From Pandoraea terrae (GTDB lineage: Bacteria; Pseudomonadota; Gammaproteobacteria; Burkholderiales; Burkholderiaceae): a stretch of 64,000 nt of DNA. The stretch is from positions 1-64,000 of the forward strand of contig NZ_CABPRZ010000021.1 of the NCBI RefSeq assembly GCF_902459695.1, read 5' to 3'. Of this stretch, positions 51,495 through 60,002 are shown in pieces (position 1 is the first letter of the stretch; every line of letters starts with the position of its first letter). Below the pieces are notes generated by a model that was given only the letters and a program-made list of their open reading frames with translations, searched no databases and was not told the DNA's origin. Position numbers and translations under genes: made by a program.

Positions 51495-51939
51495 GTCAGC
51501 GAAACTCCGCGCGGTCTGGACAGACTTCTCGGCCTCCGCTCACGTCGCTGCGCGAGCCATGCCGTTGGTGTCGCAAAGCGCCGTAAGCAGGTCAAGGACA
51601 TCGCTGGAGGTGCGGTCGATTTGTGAAGAAAACTCTCGGCTGAGGCGCGAAAAAGTCAATTGCCTTGAAGTTTATGGCTAGTGATACTTAGTTCGTACCG
51701 TCCAGTTCGCGTCGAAAGCGCGTCAGGCGGTGCGACCAGATCTAGGCATCAGCGAAGAGTGCGAAACGCGAACAGGACATCGAATCCGAAGAATCACACG
51801 GAGATGTTGCGAGTAGCGGAGATGACCTGCCTGGAAAGGCCGGACATCTCACGCGACATTTGGAATGCTCGGTTGATAGATCAGTAACGGACTCACCGTT
51901 CATCGATAGCCTCAGTAGGTTACCACCGGAGACAGGACC
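51495..51939. other. 445-base gap before the ABC transporter
   Basis: No gene that I can support. Fragments such as QAVRPDLGIS around 51700-51770 recall IS3-type OrfA sequences but are too short and broken to name. Copy B of the 35-base repeat is at 51845-51879. A good ribosome site (CCGGAGACAGGACC) ends the gap before the ATG at 51940. Confidence 0.4.
51845..51879 (+). repeat. 35-base repeat, copy B
   Basis: CATCTCACGCGACATTTG and what follows; 31 of 35 bases are as in copy A at 43662-43696. It lies 60 bases before the binding-protein gene of the ABC transporter. Confidence 0.6.
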
Positions 51940-52737
51940 ATGAAGGTTAAGAAGGCCCTTCTTTTCGCAATTCTTTCAGTTACTGCGGCGTGCGCCTCGA
52001 TCGGAGCACATGCGGAAGACCTGCTTGACACCGTCAAGGCTCGAGGCGTGCTGATGATCGGGATGGAGGGAACTTACCCTCCGTTTAATTATCGCGACAC
52101 GAATGGCGAGTTGCAGGGCTTTGACGTTGACGTTGCCAAGGCGGTGGCTGCAAAGCTGGGTGTCAAGCCGCAGTTCTTTACGTCGGAATGGTCGAGCCTG
52201 ATCGGCGGCCTTCAGGCCGGGAAGTTCGACGTTGTGACAAATCAGGTATCCGTTACGCCGCAGCGACGTCAGTCTCTCGATTTCAGTCCCCCTTACGCCT
52301 ACTCGGCAGTCCAGGTTCTGGAAAAGAAGGACGACAAGCAGGAATACCGAACCCTTGAAGAACTGAAGGGAAAGCGCGTGGCGGTTACATTGGGTTCGAA
52401 CTTCGCCGACCTGGCCAAGTCGGTTCCCGGCATCATTGTGCAGACGTATCCGGGGATGTCGGAAGCGCTTGGCGATCTCGTGAACGGTCGGGCTGACGCC
52501 TACCTGAATGACCGGCTCTTCGTGCCCTATCTCATCAAGACCTCGACCGTGCTCGTGCGCGGCGGTGGACTCCTGAAGAATACGAGCAATGAAATCGGCA
52601 TCCCGTACCGGAAGGGAAATCCCAAGTTCTCTGCTGCGGTGAATGACGCGGTGGCTTCCATGAAGAAGGATGGCACGCTCGCCGCAATCTCGAAGAAGTG
52701 GTTCGGCACGGATGTCACGCAGCCGCTTGGTAACTGA
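51940..52737 (+). CDS. Amino-acid (cystine-type) ABC transporter, substrate-binding protein
   Basis: A 265 aa periplasmic-binding protein of family 3, with a signal peptide (LLFAILSVTAACASIGAHA) and the motifs GVLMIGMEGTYPPFNYRD, GFDVDVAKAVAAKLGV and DVVTNQVSVTPQRRQSLDFSPPY. This is the group of FliY/TcyJ-like cystine and polar amino-acid binders. It is the first gene of a three-gene transporter. Confidence 0.92.
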   Translation: MKVKKALLFAILSVTAACASIGAHAEDLLDTVKARGVLMIGMEGTYPPFNYRDTNGELQGFDVDVAKAVAAKLGVKPQFFTSEWSSLIGGLQAGKFDVVTNQVSVTPQRRQSLDFSPPYAYSAVQVLEKKDDKQEYRTLEELKGKRVAVTLGSNFADLAKSVPGIIVQTYPGMSEALGDLVNGRADAYLNDRLFVPYLIKTSTVLVRGGGLLKNTSNEIGIPYRKGNPKFSAAVNDAVASMKKDGTLAAISKKWFGTDVTQPLGN

Positions 52738-52783
52738 CGTATTGCCCAACAGCAAGACGTGCCGTACGTCGGAGAAAGCGTAG

Positions 52784-53443
52784 ATGGAACGATTCAATCT
52801 GGTGTTCAATTCGGGCCCTGTTCTCTTGATGGGGACTCTGTTGACCATAAAGTTCGCGGTCGCGGCGATGGTGTTCGGGCTGGTGGTCGGTGTCTGCGCC
52901 GCGGTGATGAGAATCAGCGGCAATCGCGTGCTGGATCGAGTTGCTCAGGCATATGTGAGTGTCATGCGCGGTACGCCGCTATTGGTGCAGATGTTTGTCG
53001 TGTACTACGGCCTGCCAGATGTCGGCATTTCGTTGTCGCCAACGACGGCGGGGATTCTGACGCTGACATTGAACGCGGGGGCATATCTTTCGGAAAGCAT
53101 GCGCGGTGCGATTCTCGGAATCCCCCGCGGACAATGGAGTGCATCGCATAGCTTGGGGCTGAGCTATTTCCAGACGCTCCGGCACGTGATCGGACCTCAA
53201 GCGCTACGTCTTGCTGTTCCTTCCATGGGAAACACGCTGATCAGCCTGATCAAGGATACGTCGCTCGTATCCGTGATCACGGTGACAGAGCTGCTTCGCT
53301 CCGCTCAGGAAGTCATCGCGACGACGTTTCAGCCATTGCCTCTGTATCTTGCCGCGGCGGCACTTTACTGGGTATTGAGCTCTCTGTTGTCTGTCGTTCA
53401 GCATCGGTTGGAAGGGCATTTTGCTTTGCGGGCCCGACACTAG
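52784..53443 (+). CDS. Amino-acid ABC transporter, permease
   Basis: A 219 aa inner-membrane protein with about five helices. The permease motifs are seen: YVSVMRGTPLLVQMFVVYYGLP in the early part and the EAA loop SHSLGLSYFQTLRHVIGPQALRLAVPSMGN, which contacts the ATPase. One permease gene is present, so a homodimer is likely. Confidence 0.93.
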   Translation: MERFNLVFNSGPVLLMGTLLTIKFAVAAMVFGLVVGVCAAVMRISGNRVLDRVAQAYVSVMRGTPLLVQMFVVYYGLPDVGISLSPTTAGILTLTLNAGAYLSESMRGAILGIPRGQWSASHSLGLSYFQTLRHVIGPQALRLAVPSMGNTLISLIKDTSLVSVITVTELLRSAQEVIATTFQPLPLYLAAAALYWVLSSLLSVVQHRLEGHFALRARH

Positions 53444-53499
53444 GCGGCACACGGGCTGCTGTCGATAATTGAACAAATTTTCGAATCGGGTAATGCAAT

Positions 53500-54225
53500 A
53501 TGATCGACATCAATAACGTCTCGAAGTGGTATGGCCAATTCCGTGTGCTGGATAGCTGCACGACAGTTGTTCAGAAGGGTGAGGTGGTAGTGGTCTGCGG
53601 GCCATCGGGTTCAGGGAAGTCGACGCTCATCAAGACGATCAATGGCCTGGAAGGTTTTCAGGAAGGTACTATCACGGTCGATGGCATCAGCGTGGGTCAC
53701 TCGAAAACGAACCTCACGTCGCTACGTGCGCGAGTGGGTATGGTTTTTCAGCATTTCGAGGTGTTCCCGCACATGAGCATCCTTCAGAACCTCACACTGG
53801 CGCAGGTCAAGGTCCTGGGGAGGTCTCGTGGCGAAGCCGACGAAAAGGCGCTGACGCTGCTCGATCGGGTGGGCCTCAAGGCGCATGCCAATAAGTATCC
53901 CGGTCAGATGTCCGGCGGGCAGCAACAGCGTGTTGCCATTGCGCGGGCGTTGTCAATGGATCCGACGGCGATTCTCTTCGACGAGCCGACGTCCGCACTC
54001 GATCCCGAGATGGTCAATGAGGTTTTGGACGTCATGATCGAGCTCGCGCAGGAGGGGATGACGATGGTCTGCGTGACCCACGAGATGGGGTTCGCCCGAA
54101 AGGTCGCAGACCGGGTCCTTTTCATGGACGGGGGCGCAATTGTGGAGGACTGTGAAAAGGATAGTTTCTTCGGTGCACCTCGATCGGAGCGCGCCCGGGA
54201 CTTCCTGGCAAAGGTCCTGCATTGA
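53500..54225 (+). CDS. Amino-acid ABC transporter, ATP-binding protein
   Basis: A 241 aa GlnQ-type ATPase: Walker A GPSGSGKSTLIKTI, Q-loop VFQHFEVFPHMS, signature MSGGQQQRVAIARAL, Walker B ILFDEPTSALDPE, and the H-loop CVTHEMGFARKVADRV. It completes the import system for a cystine-like or S-substituted cysteine substrate (inference from the neighbouring C-S lyases). Confidence 0.95.
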   Translation: MIDINNVSKWYGQFRVLDSCTTVVQKGEVVVVCGPSGSGKSTLIKTINGLEGFQEGTITVDGISVGHSKTNLTSLRARVGMVFQHFEVFPHMSILQNLTLAQVKVLGRSRGEADEKALTLLDRVGLKAHANKYPGQMSGGQQQRVAIARALSMDPTAILFDEPTSALDPEMVNEVLDVMIELAQEGMTMVCVTHEMGFARKVADRVLFMDGGAIVEDCEKDSFFGAPRSERARDFLAKVLH

Positions 54226-54377
54226 CATCAGCGAGATCCTGCAATTCCCGACGTTCCGCCACCGGAGTCGCACCGAGGTGACGCCCCGGTGGAGCTGACC
54301 TGCGAGTCGCGGCGGGACTCCCGGCGACTGTAATGGGTGCGAAATTCACTTCCTCTGAAATGACATTTCGTTTCCGC

Positions 54378-54411
54378 GCCTTGGCTGCGAGTGTGTGATT
54401 GCAGCCAAGGC
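54378..54411 (+). terminator. Hairpin after the ABC transporter
   Basis: GCCTTGGCTGC (54378-54388) and GCAGCCAAGGC (54401-54411) form perfect 11-base arms around a 12-base loop. A short pyrimidine-rich run (GTCTTCTTT) follows about 10 bases later. It probably ends the transporter transcript. Confidence 0.55.
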
Positions 54412-54487
54412 CCGGACGCAGTCTTCTTTGCCACTTATCGGCAAGGTGTGTGGGATGCCGGAATTCCCCGCGGCCGGCGCGCTGCGC

Positions 54488-54730
54488 TCACTCTCTTGTT
54501 GCAGTTGCATCGTCAAGTAGCTTGCTTGCGTCTACTAGCAACTGGCTTCCAGCATCCGTCAATTTCACGCCACGCGTCGTTCGCTCGAACAAACGCGTGC
54601 CCAGATCGTCATCGAGCCCTTGGATCTAACGCGTCAAGGTGGGTTGCGCAATGTGCACCGCCTGGGCCGCGATGCTGATGCTCCCATGCTTCGCCACGGC
54701 AGGGAAATAGCGCAATTGGCGCAGATCCAT
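54488..54730 (-). pseudogene. LysR regulator pseudogene (nonsense mutation, truncated)
   Basis: From the ATG at 54730 the minus strand reads MDLRQLRYFPAVAKHGSISIAAQ and HIAQPTLTR, then a TAG stop where LysR proteins have Gln (CAG), then IQGLDDDLGTRLFERTTRGVKLTDAG. The frame ends after about 80 codons, so the effector domain is gone. It diverges from the M20 hydrolase gene, as a regulator of that gene would. Confidence 0.85.
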
Positions 54731-55032
54731 CGCTATACCTTCCCGGCATCGGTTGGATGTTAAAAAGGTATTTTACGACATGCCGACTAATTTCTATCAT
54801 TCAGCGTCATGCCTTGGAAAGTGTCGAAAAACTTCGACAGATCCTAGAGCAAAAGGAGTGATGGAGATGATTCAAGTGCCTAGATGTGCATGGAAGTTGT
54901 CGGCTTCGCGCGAGCCCGACACACCTGTTCGCGAGGACTTCGCATCGAGTCCTCTGTCAGGCGCTGTGCCTTCGCGTTGATCGGTTTGCGTTAAACGCTG
55001 CCGTTGAATCTATCCCTTCTGCGGATCGCCAC

Positions 55033-56232
55033 ATGTATCTCGACAAAGACGCCATCCTCAACATCGATCAGCTCACTGCCTTTCGTCACGATCTGCACAT
55101 GCACCCTGAGCTGAAGTACGAGGAAAGCCGCACGGCCGACAGGATCGCTGCCTACCTCACAGCGCTGGGCATTCCGATGGTGCGCGGCCTAGGCGCCACT
55201 GGCATCGTGGCCAGCATCCACGGCAAGGGCCGCAGTGCCGGCAATCCGGGCCCGGCCTTGGGCATTCGCGCTGATATGGATGCGTTGCCGCTGCAGGAGA
55301 TCAACCTGTTCGAGCATGCGAGCAGATATGAAGGCCGCATGCACGCGTGCGGACATGACGGACACACCGCCATGGTGCTGGGCGCGGCCGAACTGCTGGT
55401 GGCCAACCGCGACTTCGATGGCACGGTGCACTTGATCTTCCAACCTGCCGAGGAAGGCGGCGCAGGCGCGCGCGCAATGATGGACGAGGGGCTGTTCGAT
55501 CAATTTCCCTGCCAAGCCGTTTTCGCGCTGCACAACTGGCCCGCGCTACCGCAGGGGCAGATGGGTGTGCGCGTGGGCCCGATCATGGCCGCTGCGATGA
55601 AGTTCGAGATCATTGTGCGCGGCAAGGGAGGGCATGCAGCGCTGCCGCACACGACGATCGACCCAATCCCGGTGGCTTGCTTCATCGTTGCCCAGTTGCA
55701 GACACTGGTGTCGCGCGGCACCGATCCACTGGACGCAGCAGTACTCACCGTAGGCAAGATCGACGCCGGCACGTCGCCGAACATTATCCCGGATGAAGCA
55801 CGCATCTATGGTACTTGCCGCAATCTGACCAAGGAATCGCAGCAGTTCCTGATCGACGGCCTGCATCGCATTTCGGGCCATATTGCCGAGGCGCATTTCG
55901 CTGCGGCCGAAGTTGTTCTGATGTCTGGTGGCTACCCCAATACGACGAATCACAAAAAGGAAGCGGTGTTCATGGGCGAGGTCATGCGCGAGATGGTGGG
56001 CAACGATAACGCGCACACCGACGTGCTTCCCGCAATGACTGCAGAGGACTTCGGATTCATGCTGCAGCAGGTTCCTGGCGCCTATGGGTGGATCGGCAAT
56101 GGGGCGGACGGCAAGCCAGGTGTGGGCTTGCACAACCCCGGCTATGACTTCAACGACCACAACCTGGATTTAGGCGCCCGATTCTGGAATCGACTGGCGC
56201 GCCGCTGGTTTGAAACCCAGGCGCAGCGCTAG
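55033..56232 (+). CDS. M20-family amidohydrolase (hippurate hydrolase / N-acyl amino acid deacylase type)
   Basis: A 399 aa metallopeptidase-like hydrolase. Metal sites include RHDLHMHPELKYEE, CGHDGHTAMVLGAA and FQPAEEGGAGARAMMDEG; the lid domain and a final metal His (GVGLHNPGYDFND) are also present. These enzymes remove N-acyl groups from amino acids, including N-acetyl- or N-acyl-cysteine conjugates in other bacteria. The ATG at 55033 begins the family homology; the frame is open upstream. It lies upstream of the second MalY-type gene. Confidence 0.92.
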   Translation: MYLDKDAILNIDQLTAFRHDLHMHPELKYEESRTADRIAAYLTALGIPMVRGLGATGIVASIHGKGRSAGNPGPALGIRADMDALPLQEINLFEHASRYEGRMHACGHDGHTAMVLGAAELLVANRDFDGTVHLIFQPAEEGGAGARAMMDEGLFDQFPCQAVFALHNWPALPQGQMGVRVGPIMAAAMKFEIIVRGKGGHAALPHTTIDPIPVACFIVAQLQTLVSRGTDPLDAAVLTVGKIDAGTSPNIIPDEARIYGTCRNLTKESQQFLIDGLHRISGHIAEAHFAAAEVVLMSGGYPNTTNHKKEAVFMGEVMREMVGNDNAHTDVLPAMTAEDFGFMLQQVPGAYGWIGNGADGKPGVGLHNPGYDFNDHNLDLGARFWNRLARRWFETQAQR

Positions 56233-56302
56233 TGCGCGCTTCCCGGCAAGGCGTATTCGGCAGCCCGCTGAGCATATCGACGAAACCACAACAGAAGGAG
56301 AC

Positions 56303-56446
56303 ATGGACATGACTCGCAAGGTGAACAAGCGTTTGATCCTCAAATCGCTGAGCGGCGCCATCGCTGCTTGCGCACTGGCCCCCCATGTCGTGGGCGCAAA
56401 CATTTCCGACATAGCTTGTCAGTCTTGTGGTGTCCTACCCCGCTGA
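56303..56446 (+). pseudogene. Truncated gene: signal peptide of a lost secreted protein
   Basis: After a perfect ribosome site (GAAGGAGAC) a 47-codon frame encodes MDMTRKVNKRLILKSLSGA and a hydrophobic run ending HVVGA, a typical export signal of a binding protein. The mature part is cut after a few residues, and the following bases (TGTCCTACCCCGCTGAAAAT from about 56431) resemble the end of an insertion sequence. Probably a transporter binding protein lost by insertion or deletion. Confidence 0.65.
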
Positions 56447-56527
56447 AAATGTACCAATTCCTCCCATGAGGCAACGCCGCTATCCTCGCAAAAAAGGATG
56501 GGTTTTTCATTGAAAAATGGAGTGATT

Positions 56528-57763
56528 GTGAATTCTTTTTCTTTCGCTATGCCCACCAATTCTGGTCAAAGAAATAGCTGCGTGTTCGACGAAGTTTTTG
56601 ATCGAAAGAAATCCAACTCGATGAAGTGGGCCTTCGGGCAGAAACTTCTTTCCGCGGATGAATTTGCGGCCGATCCTCTGCCGATGTGGGTGGCCGATAC
56701 CGATTTCCGCGCTCCCCAGCCCGTCATCGACGCCCTCCATGACGCAGTGGAGCATGGCATCTTTGGCTATCCCGGCGGTGCCACTGCCAGTTATGTCGAA
56801 GCGGTCGTAGGCTGGCAGGCCAAGCGCTTCGGATGGGATGTCCCGAAAGAATGGGTCATTCAGACCTCGGGTATCATCACGACGCTGAAGACTGCCATGC
56901 AGGCTTTTTCCGCGCCGGGCGATTCGGTACTGATCCAGCCGCCCGTCTATGGCCACTTCCACGGCGACGTCTTGATGAATGGTCGTCATCTGGCCTATGC
57001 CCCGCTGGAGCGCACGGAATCAGGCTATCGCTTCAACGAAAAGACTTTTGAGGCGGCGATTCAGGGCAACACGAAGATCTTCATTCTCAGCCACCCCCAC
57101 AACCCGACGGGCAATGTCTGGTCTGAGAGCGAATTGAGAACCATGGGCGAAATCTGCCGGCGTCACGGAATTCTCGTGATCTCGGATGAGATTCACCAGG
57201 ACCTGATCATCAATCCGGAAAAGAAGCATATTCCCTTTGCTTCTCTCAGCGAGGAATTCGCGCAGAACAGCATCACCTGCACTGCGCCGAGCAAGACGTT
57301 CAACCTGCCTGGCCTGCAAAGCGCGAACGTCTTCGTCCCCAACCGGCGCCTGCGCGAGGACTTGCTGAGGCAATACGACCGGAACATGTTCCCGTTGGTC
57401 AACACCCTGGGCATGGTAGCTGCGGAAGCGGCCTATGCGCACGGCGCGTCCTGGGTGGACGACATGCTGGAGTATCTGCGTGGGAACCACGCGCACTTCC
57501 GCGATGCGATCAACGGCGCTACGTCGAAACTCAAGGTCTTGCCGACGGACTCGCTCTATCTCGCCTGGATGGATTGCCGCGGGCTCGGCATGGACGCAGA
57601 TGTGCTCAACAAGTTCATGCTGACCAAGGCAAGGGTCTGGCTCGACAAGGGGCAAAAGTTCGGTGCCGAAGGCCACGGCTACATGCGCGCCAATCTGGGC
57701 TGCCCGCGCTCCACGGTCGATGAGGCGATTCGCCGCATCACCCAGGCGATTACAGAGCTTTGA
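56528..57763 (+). CDS. MalY/PatB-type PLP C-S lyase, copy 2
   Basis: A PLP enzyme of about 411 aa with the same layout as the gene at 49119: FDEVFDRKKSNSMKW, PLPMWVADTDF, SHPHNPTG and the PLP-lysine motif CTAPSKTFNLPGLQ. Expected reaction: beta-elimination of cysteine S-conjugates or cystathionine to thiol and 2-aminoacrylate. The start is uncertain (GTG 56528 with GGAG before it; ATG 56498; ATG 56549). It is followed directly by ridA, whose product clears 2-aminoacrylate. Confidence 0.9.
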   Translation: MNSFSFAMPTNSGQRNSCVFDEVFDRKKSNSMKWAFGQKLLSADEFAADPLPMWVADTDFRAPQPVIDALHDAVEHGIFGYPGGATASYVEAVVGWQAKRFGWDVPKEWVIQTSGIITTLKTAMQAFSAPGDSVLIQPPVYGHFHGDVLMNGRHLAYAPLERTESGYRFNEKTFEAAIQGNTKIFILSHPHNPTGNVWSESELRTMGEICRRHGILVISDEIHQDLIINPEKKHIPFASLSEEFAQNSITCTAPSKTFNLPGLQSANVFVPNRRLREDLLRQYDRNMFPLVNTLGMVAAEAAYAHGASWVDDMLEYLRGNHAHFRDAINGATSKLKVLPTDSLYLAWMDCRGLGMDADVLNKFMLTKARVWLDKGQKFGAEGHGYMRANLGCPRSTVDEAIRRITQAITEL

Positions 57764-57783
57764 ACTGACGGGAGCACCATCGC

Positions 57784-58248
57784 ATGAGCGAAACGATTGA
57801 AAAGCGCCTGGCGCAGCTCGGCGTGGAACTGCCCACGCCCGCCAAGGGTGTAGCCAGCTACGTGCCCGTCATTCGCGTGGGGGATACGCTCGTCACCTCC
57901 GGGCAATTGCCCCTGAAGGATGGCCAGTTGATGTCGCGAGGCCTCCTTGGCAGCGAGCTCGACGTAGCGCAAGGGCAGCTCGCTGCCAAATGGTGCGCGG
58001 CAAATGTGCTGGCGCAGGCCAAGGCGGCTCTTGGAGATCTTGAGCGTATCCAGCGCCTCGTCAAGATCACCGTCTTCGTCGCGTCTGCTCCGGACTTCTG
58101 CGAGCAGCACGTCGTTGCCAACGGCGCTTCGGACCTGTTCGTCTCTGCGCTCGGGGACAAGGGTCAACACGCCCGATCTGCAGTGGGCGTTGCAGCCTTG
58201 CCGATGAACGCGGCCGTGGAAGTCGAAGCGACGTTTGAAGTCGCCTGA
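57784..58248 (+). CDS. ridA: RidA-family enamine/imine deaminase
   Basis: A 154 aa protein of the YjgF/RidA/UK114 superfamily in the longer form. Motifs GDTLVTSGQLPLKDG, VKITVFVASAPDFCEQHVVANGASDLF and HARSAVGVAALPMNAAVEVEA (with the conserved Arg) are seen. RidA hydrolyses reactive 2-aminoacrylate made by PLP lyases, which explains its place 20 bases after the C-S lyase gene. Confidence 0.9.
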   Translation: MSETIEKRLAQLGVELPTPAKGVASYVPVIRVGDTLVTSGQLPLKDGQLMSRGLLGSELDVAQGQLAAKWCAANVLAQAKAALGDLERIQRLVKITVFVASAPDFCEQHVVANGASDLFVSALGDKGQHARSAVGVAALPMNAAVEVEATFEVA

Positions 58249-58426
58249 TGTGACCAGATGGAGCAGTCCAGCGCTCCAGACCAGCATAGCTGCCCTGCCG
58301 AAAACCGCGGCGTGGATAAGAGGCAGCAGCACAGCAAGCAATGGGATCCGTGCATTGCTTGCTCCAAACCCTCACGGATTCTGTGACCAGTGCGATCAGA
58401 ACGAATCACCAGGAGTGGAGACAAAT

Positions 58427-59740
58427 ATGAGCCAGAATCTTCATATATCTGAAGCGAGCATGCCCGCTCTGGATCAGAGAAAACCGACAAGACAACGGTT
58501 TTTCCTCGTAGTAATCCTGTTTATCGGGATTTCAGTTGCCTATCTGGATCGAGTCAATATCGCAGTCATTGCGGCGAATTCTCGGTTTCTTGCCGATATG
58601 GGCATTGCCGGGCAGCCAGTGAAAATTGGGCTGATGATGAGTCTGTTTCTGGGGGCCTATGGGATTTCCAATGTTGTCTTGAGTCCGCTCGGCGACTATT
58701 TAGGTTCCCGCAGAGCCATGGTGGTTGCCTATGTGATCATGTGCGCTTCTCTATTGATCGGCGGTATGGCAAGTACTTTTGGCATCTTGCTGGCCACACG
58801 TGTGCTATTGGGAATTGGTGAGGGCCTCTACTATCCCATGCAGAACACGTTCGTCAAAAATTGGTTCCCACCGAAAGAGCGTGGCAGAGCAAATACCGCT
58901 TGGCTTATTGGGCAGTCGCTCGCTCCGGCGGCTGCCTTGCCGATTTTCACCTATCTTGTCGCAGCGCACTCATGGGAATCAACTTTCCACTTTTCTTTAG
59001 CGCTCAGTCTTATTCCACTGGTATTGCTGTTGTTTTTTACGGCCGATACGCCCCGCGCGCACAAGCGAGTGAACGAGGAAGAGCGGAAATACATAGAGGA
59101 AAATCTGGCTAAGGAGAACGGTGACGGCAGCGAGGGTGCGCCAGTAAAAGAACCGTTTCTCAAGTTGGCAAAAACATACGCCTCAAATTATCGCTTTTGG
59201 ATGCTACTGCTAATTCTTGCTTCAAATTCGATTTTGTCTTGGGGTATTGCGACGTGGCTCCCAACTTATCTGAACAAGGAGCGTGGATTTTCCTGGGAAG
59301 CCATGGGTTGGATATCGTCGCTGCCATTCGTTCTTGGTTTTCTGTTCAAGATCGTCGCAGGCGTAATCATCGACCGCACGGGAAGAAATGCGCCCGTCAT
59401 GGCATTGTCGGCATTGCTCTGCGCTGCGGGAGTGTACCTGGGGGTGACTATTCAGGATAACTACACCGCCGCCATAGTTATTGCACTTGGCATTGGGGCT
59501 TCATCCGCGCAAATTCCGGGTATTTTCACCTTGCTTCAGAAATTGGTTCCGAAGACCGCAATGTCTTCGGCGGCTGGAACATTGAATGGCATTGCCGTGG
59601 GTTTTGGAGCACTTTCGCCAGTATTGATAGGGCTTTCCATCAGCGTGACTGGAAATTTCAGCTCCGCCTTGTATTTCATCATGGGCATCATATTGATGGG
59701 GGGTGTCTTGGCTGGCATTCTTGCGGCGCAAAAGCTGTAA
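58427..59740 (+). CDS. MFS transporter, ACS type
   Basis: A 437 aa 12-helix transporter. Motifs ISVAYLDRVNIAVIAANS, NVVLSPLGDYLGSRRAM and GIGEGLYYPMQNTFVKNWFPPKERGRAN are those of the anion:cation symporter branch. A long cytoplasmic loop (DTPRAHKRVNEEERKYIEENL) splits it in halves. The start has AGGAGTGGAG upstream. It may import or export the substrate or thiol/acid products of the deacylase/C-S lyase genes (inference). Confidence 0.9.
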   Translation: MSQNLHISEASMPALDQRKPTRQRFFLVVILFIGISVAYLDRVNIAVIAANSRFLADMGIAGQPVKIGLMMSLFLGAYGISNVVLSPLGDYLGSRRAMVVAYVIMCASLLIGGMASTFGILLATRVLLGIGEGLYYPMQNTFVKNWFPPKERGRANTAWLIGQSLAPAAALPIFTYLVAAHSWESTFHFSLALSLIPLVLLLFFTADTPRAHKRVNEEERKYIEENLAKENGDGSEGAPVKEPFLKLAKTYASNYRFWMLLLILASNSILSWGIATWLPTYLNKERGFSWEAMGWISSLPFVLGFLFKIVAGVIIDRTGRNAPVMALSALLCAAGVYLGVTIQDNYTAAIVIALGIGASSAQIPGIFTLLQKLVPKTAMSSAAGTLNGIAVGFGALSPVLIGLSISVTGNFSSALYFIMGIILMGGVLAGILAAQKL

Positions 59741-59798
59741 ATCTGCAGGACTGCATCCCAGTCCTCTCTATGGCGGTGGAATAATCGTCGTGCTGCAG

Positions 59799-59829
59799 TC
59801 AAAGTCATTTGTCAAGTAAATGACTTTGA
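59799..59829. promoter_or_regulatory. Perfect 12-base palindrome upstream of pntA
   Basis: TCAAAGTCATTT and AAATGACTTTGA surround a 7-base centre (GTCAAGT). The element is A/T-rich in a G/C-rich region. It lies 58 bases after the MFS stop and 173 bases before pntA. It may be an operator or a terminator without a T-run. The rest of the 59741-60002 gap holds no gene. Confidence 0.45.
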
Positions 59830-60002
59830 ATTCTAAATAATTCCGGTAAATACTGAGCAAATGGCCGGCCCACTCGCCATTCTCCGAACTGCTGGAATAC
59901 AGCGTTCGGAAATGACGTGGGGCCAGGTACTCGCCAAGAGTGCTGCGCTGGATTGCTAAAACCGGACGCATCGTGCAATCGGTGCGTAATAGGAGACATT
60001 TC

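Noticed and set aside
51700-51830. Possible IS3-type OrfA fragment
   Set aside because: Only about ten residues look similar and frames are broken, so I did not list it as a mobile element.
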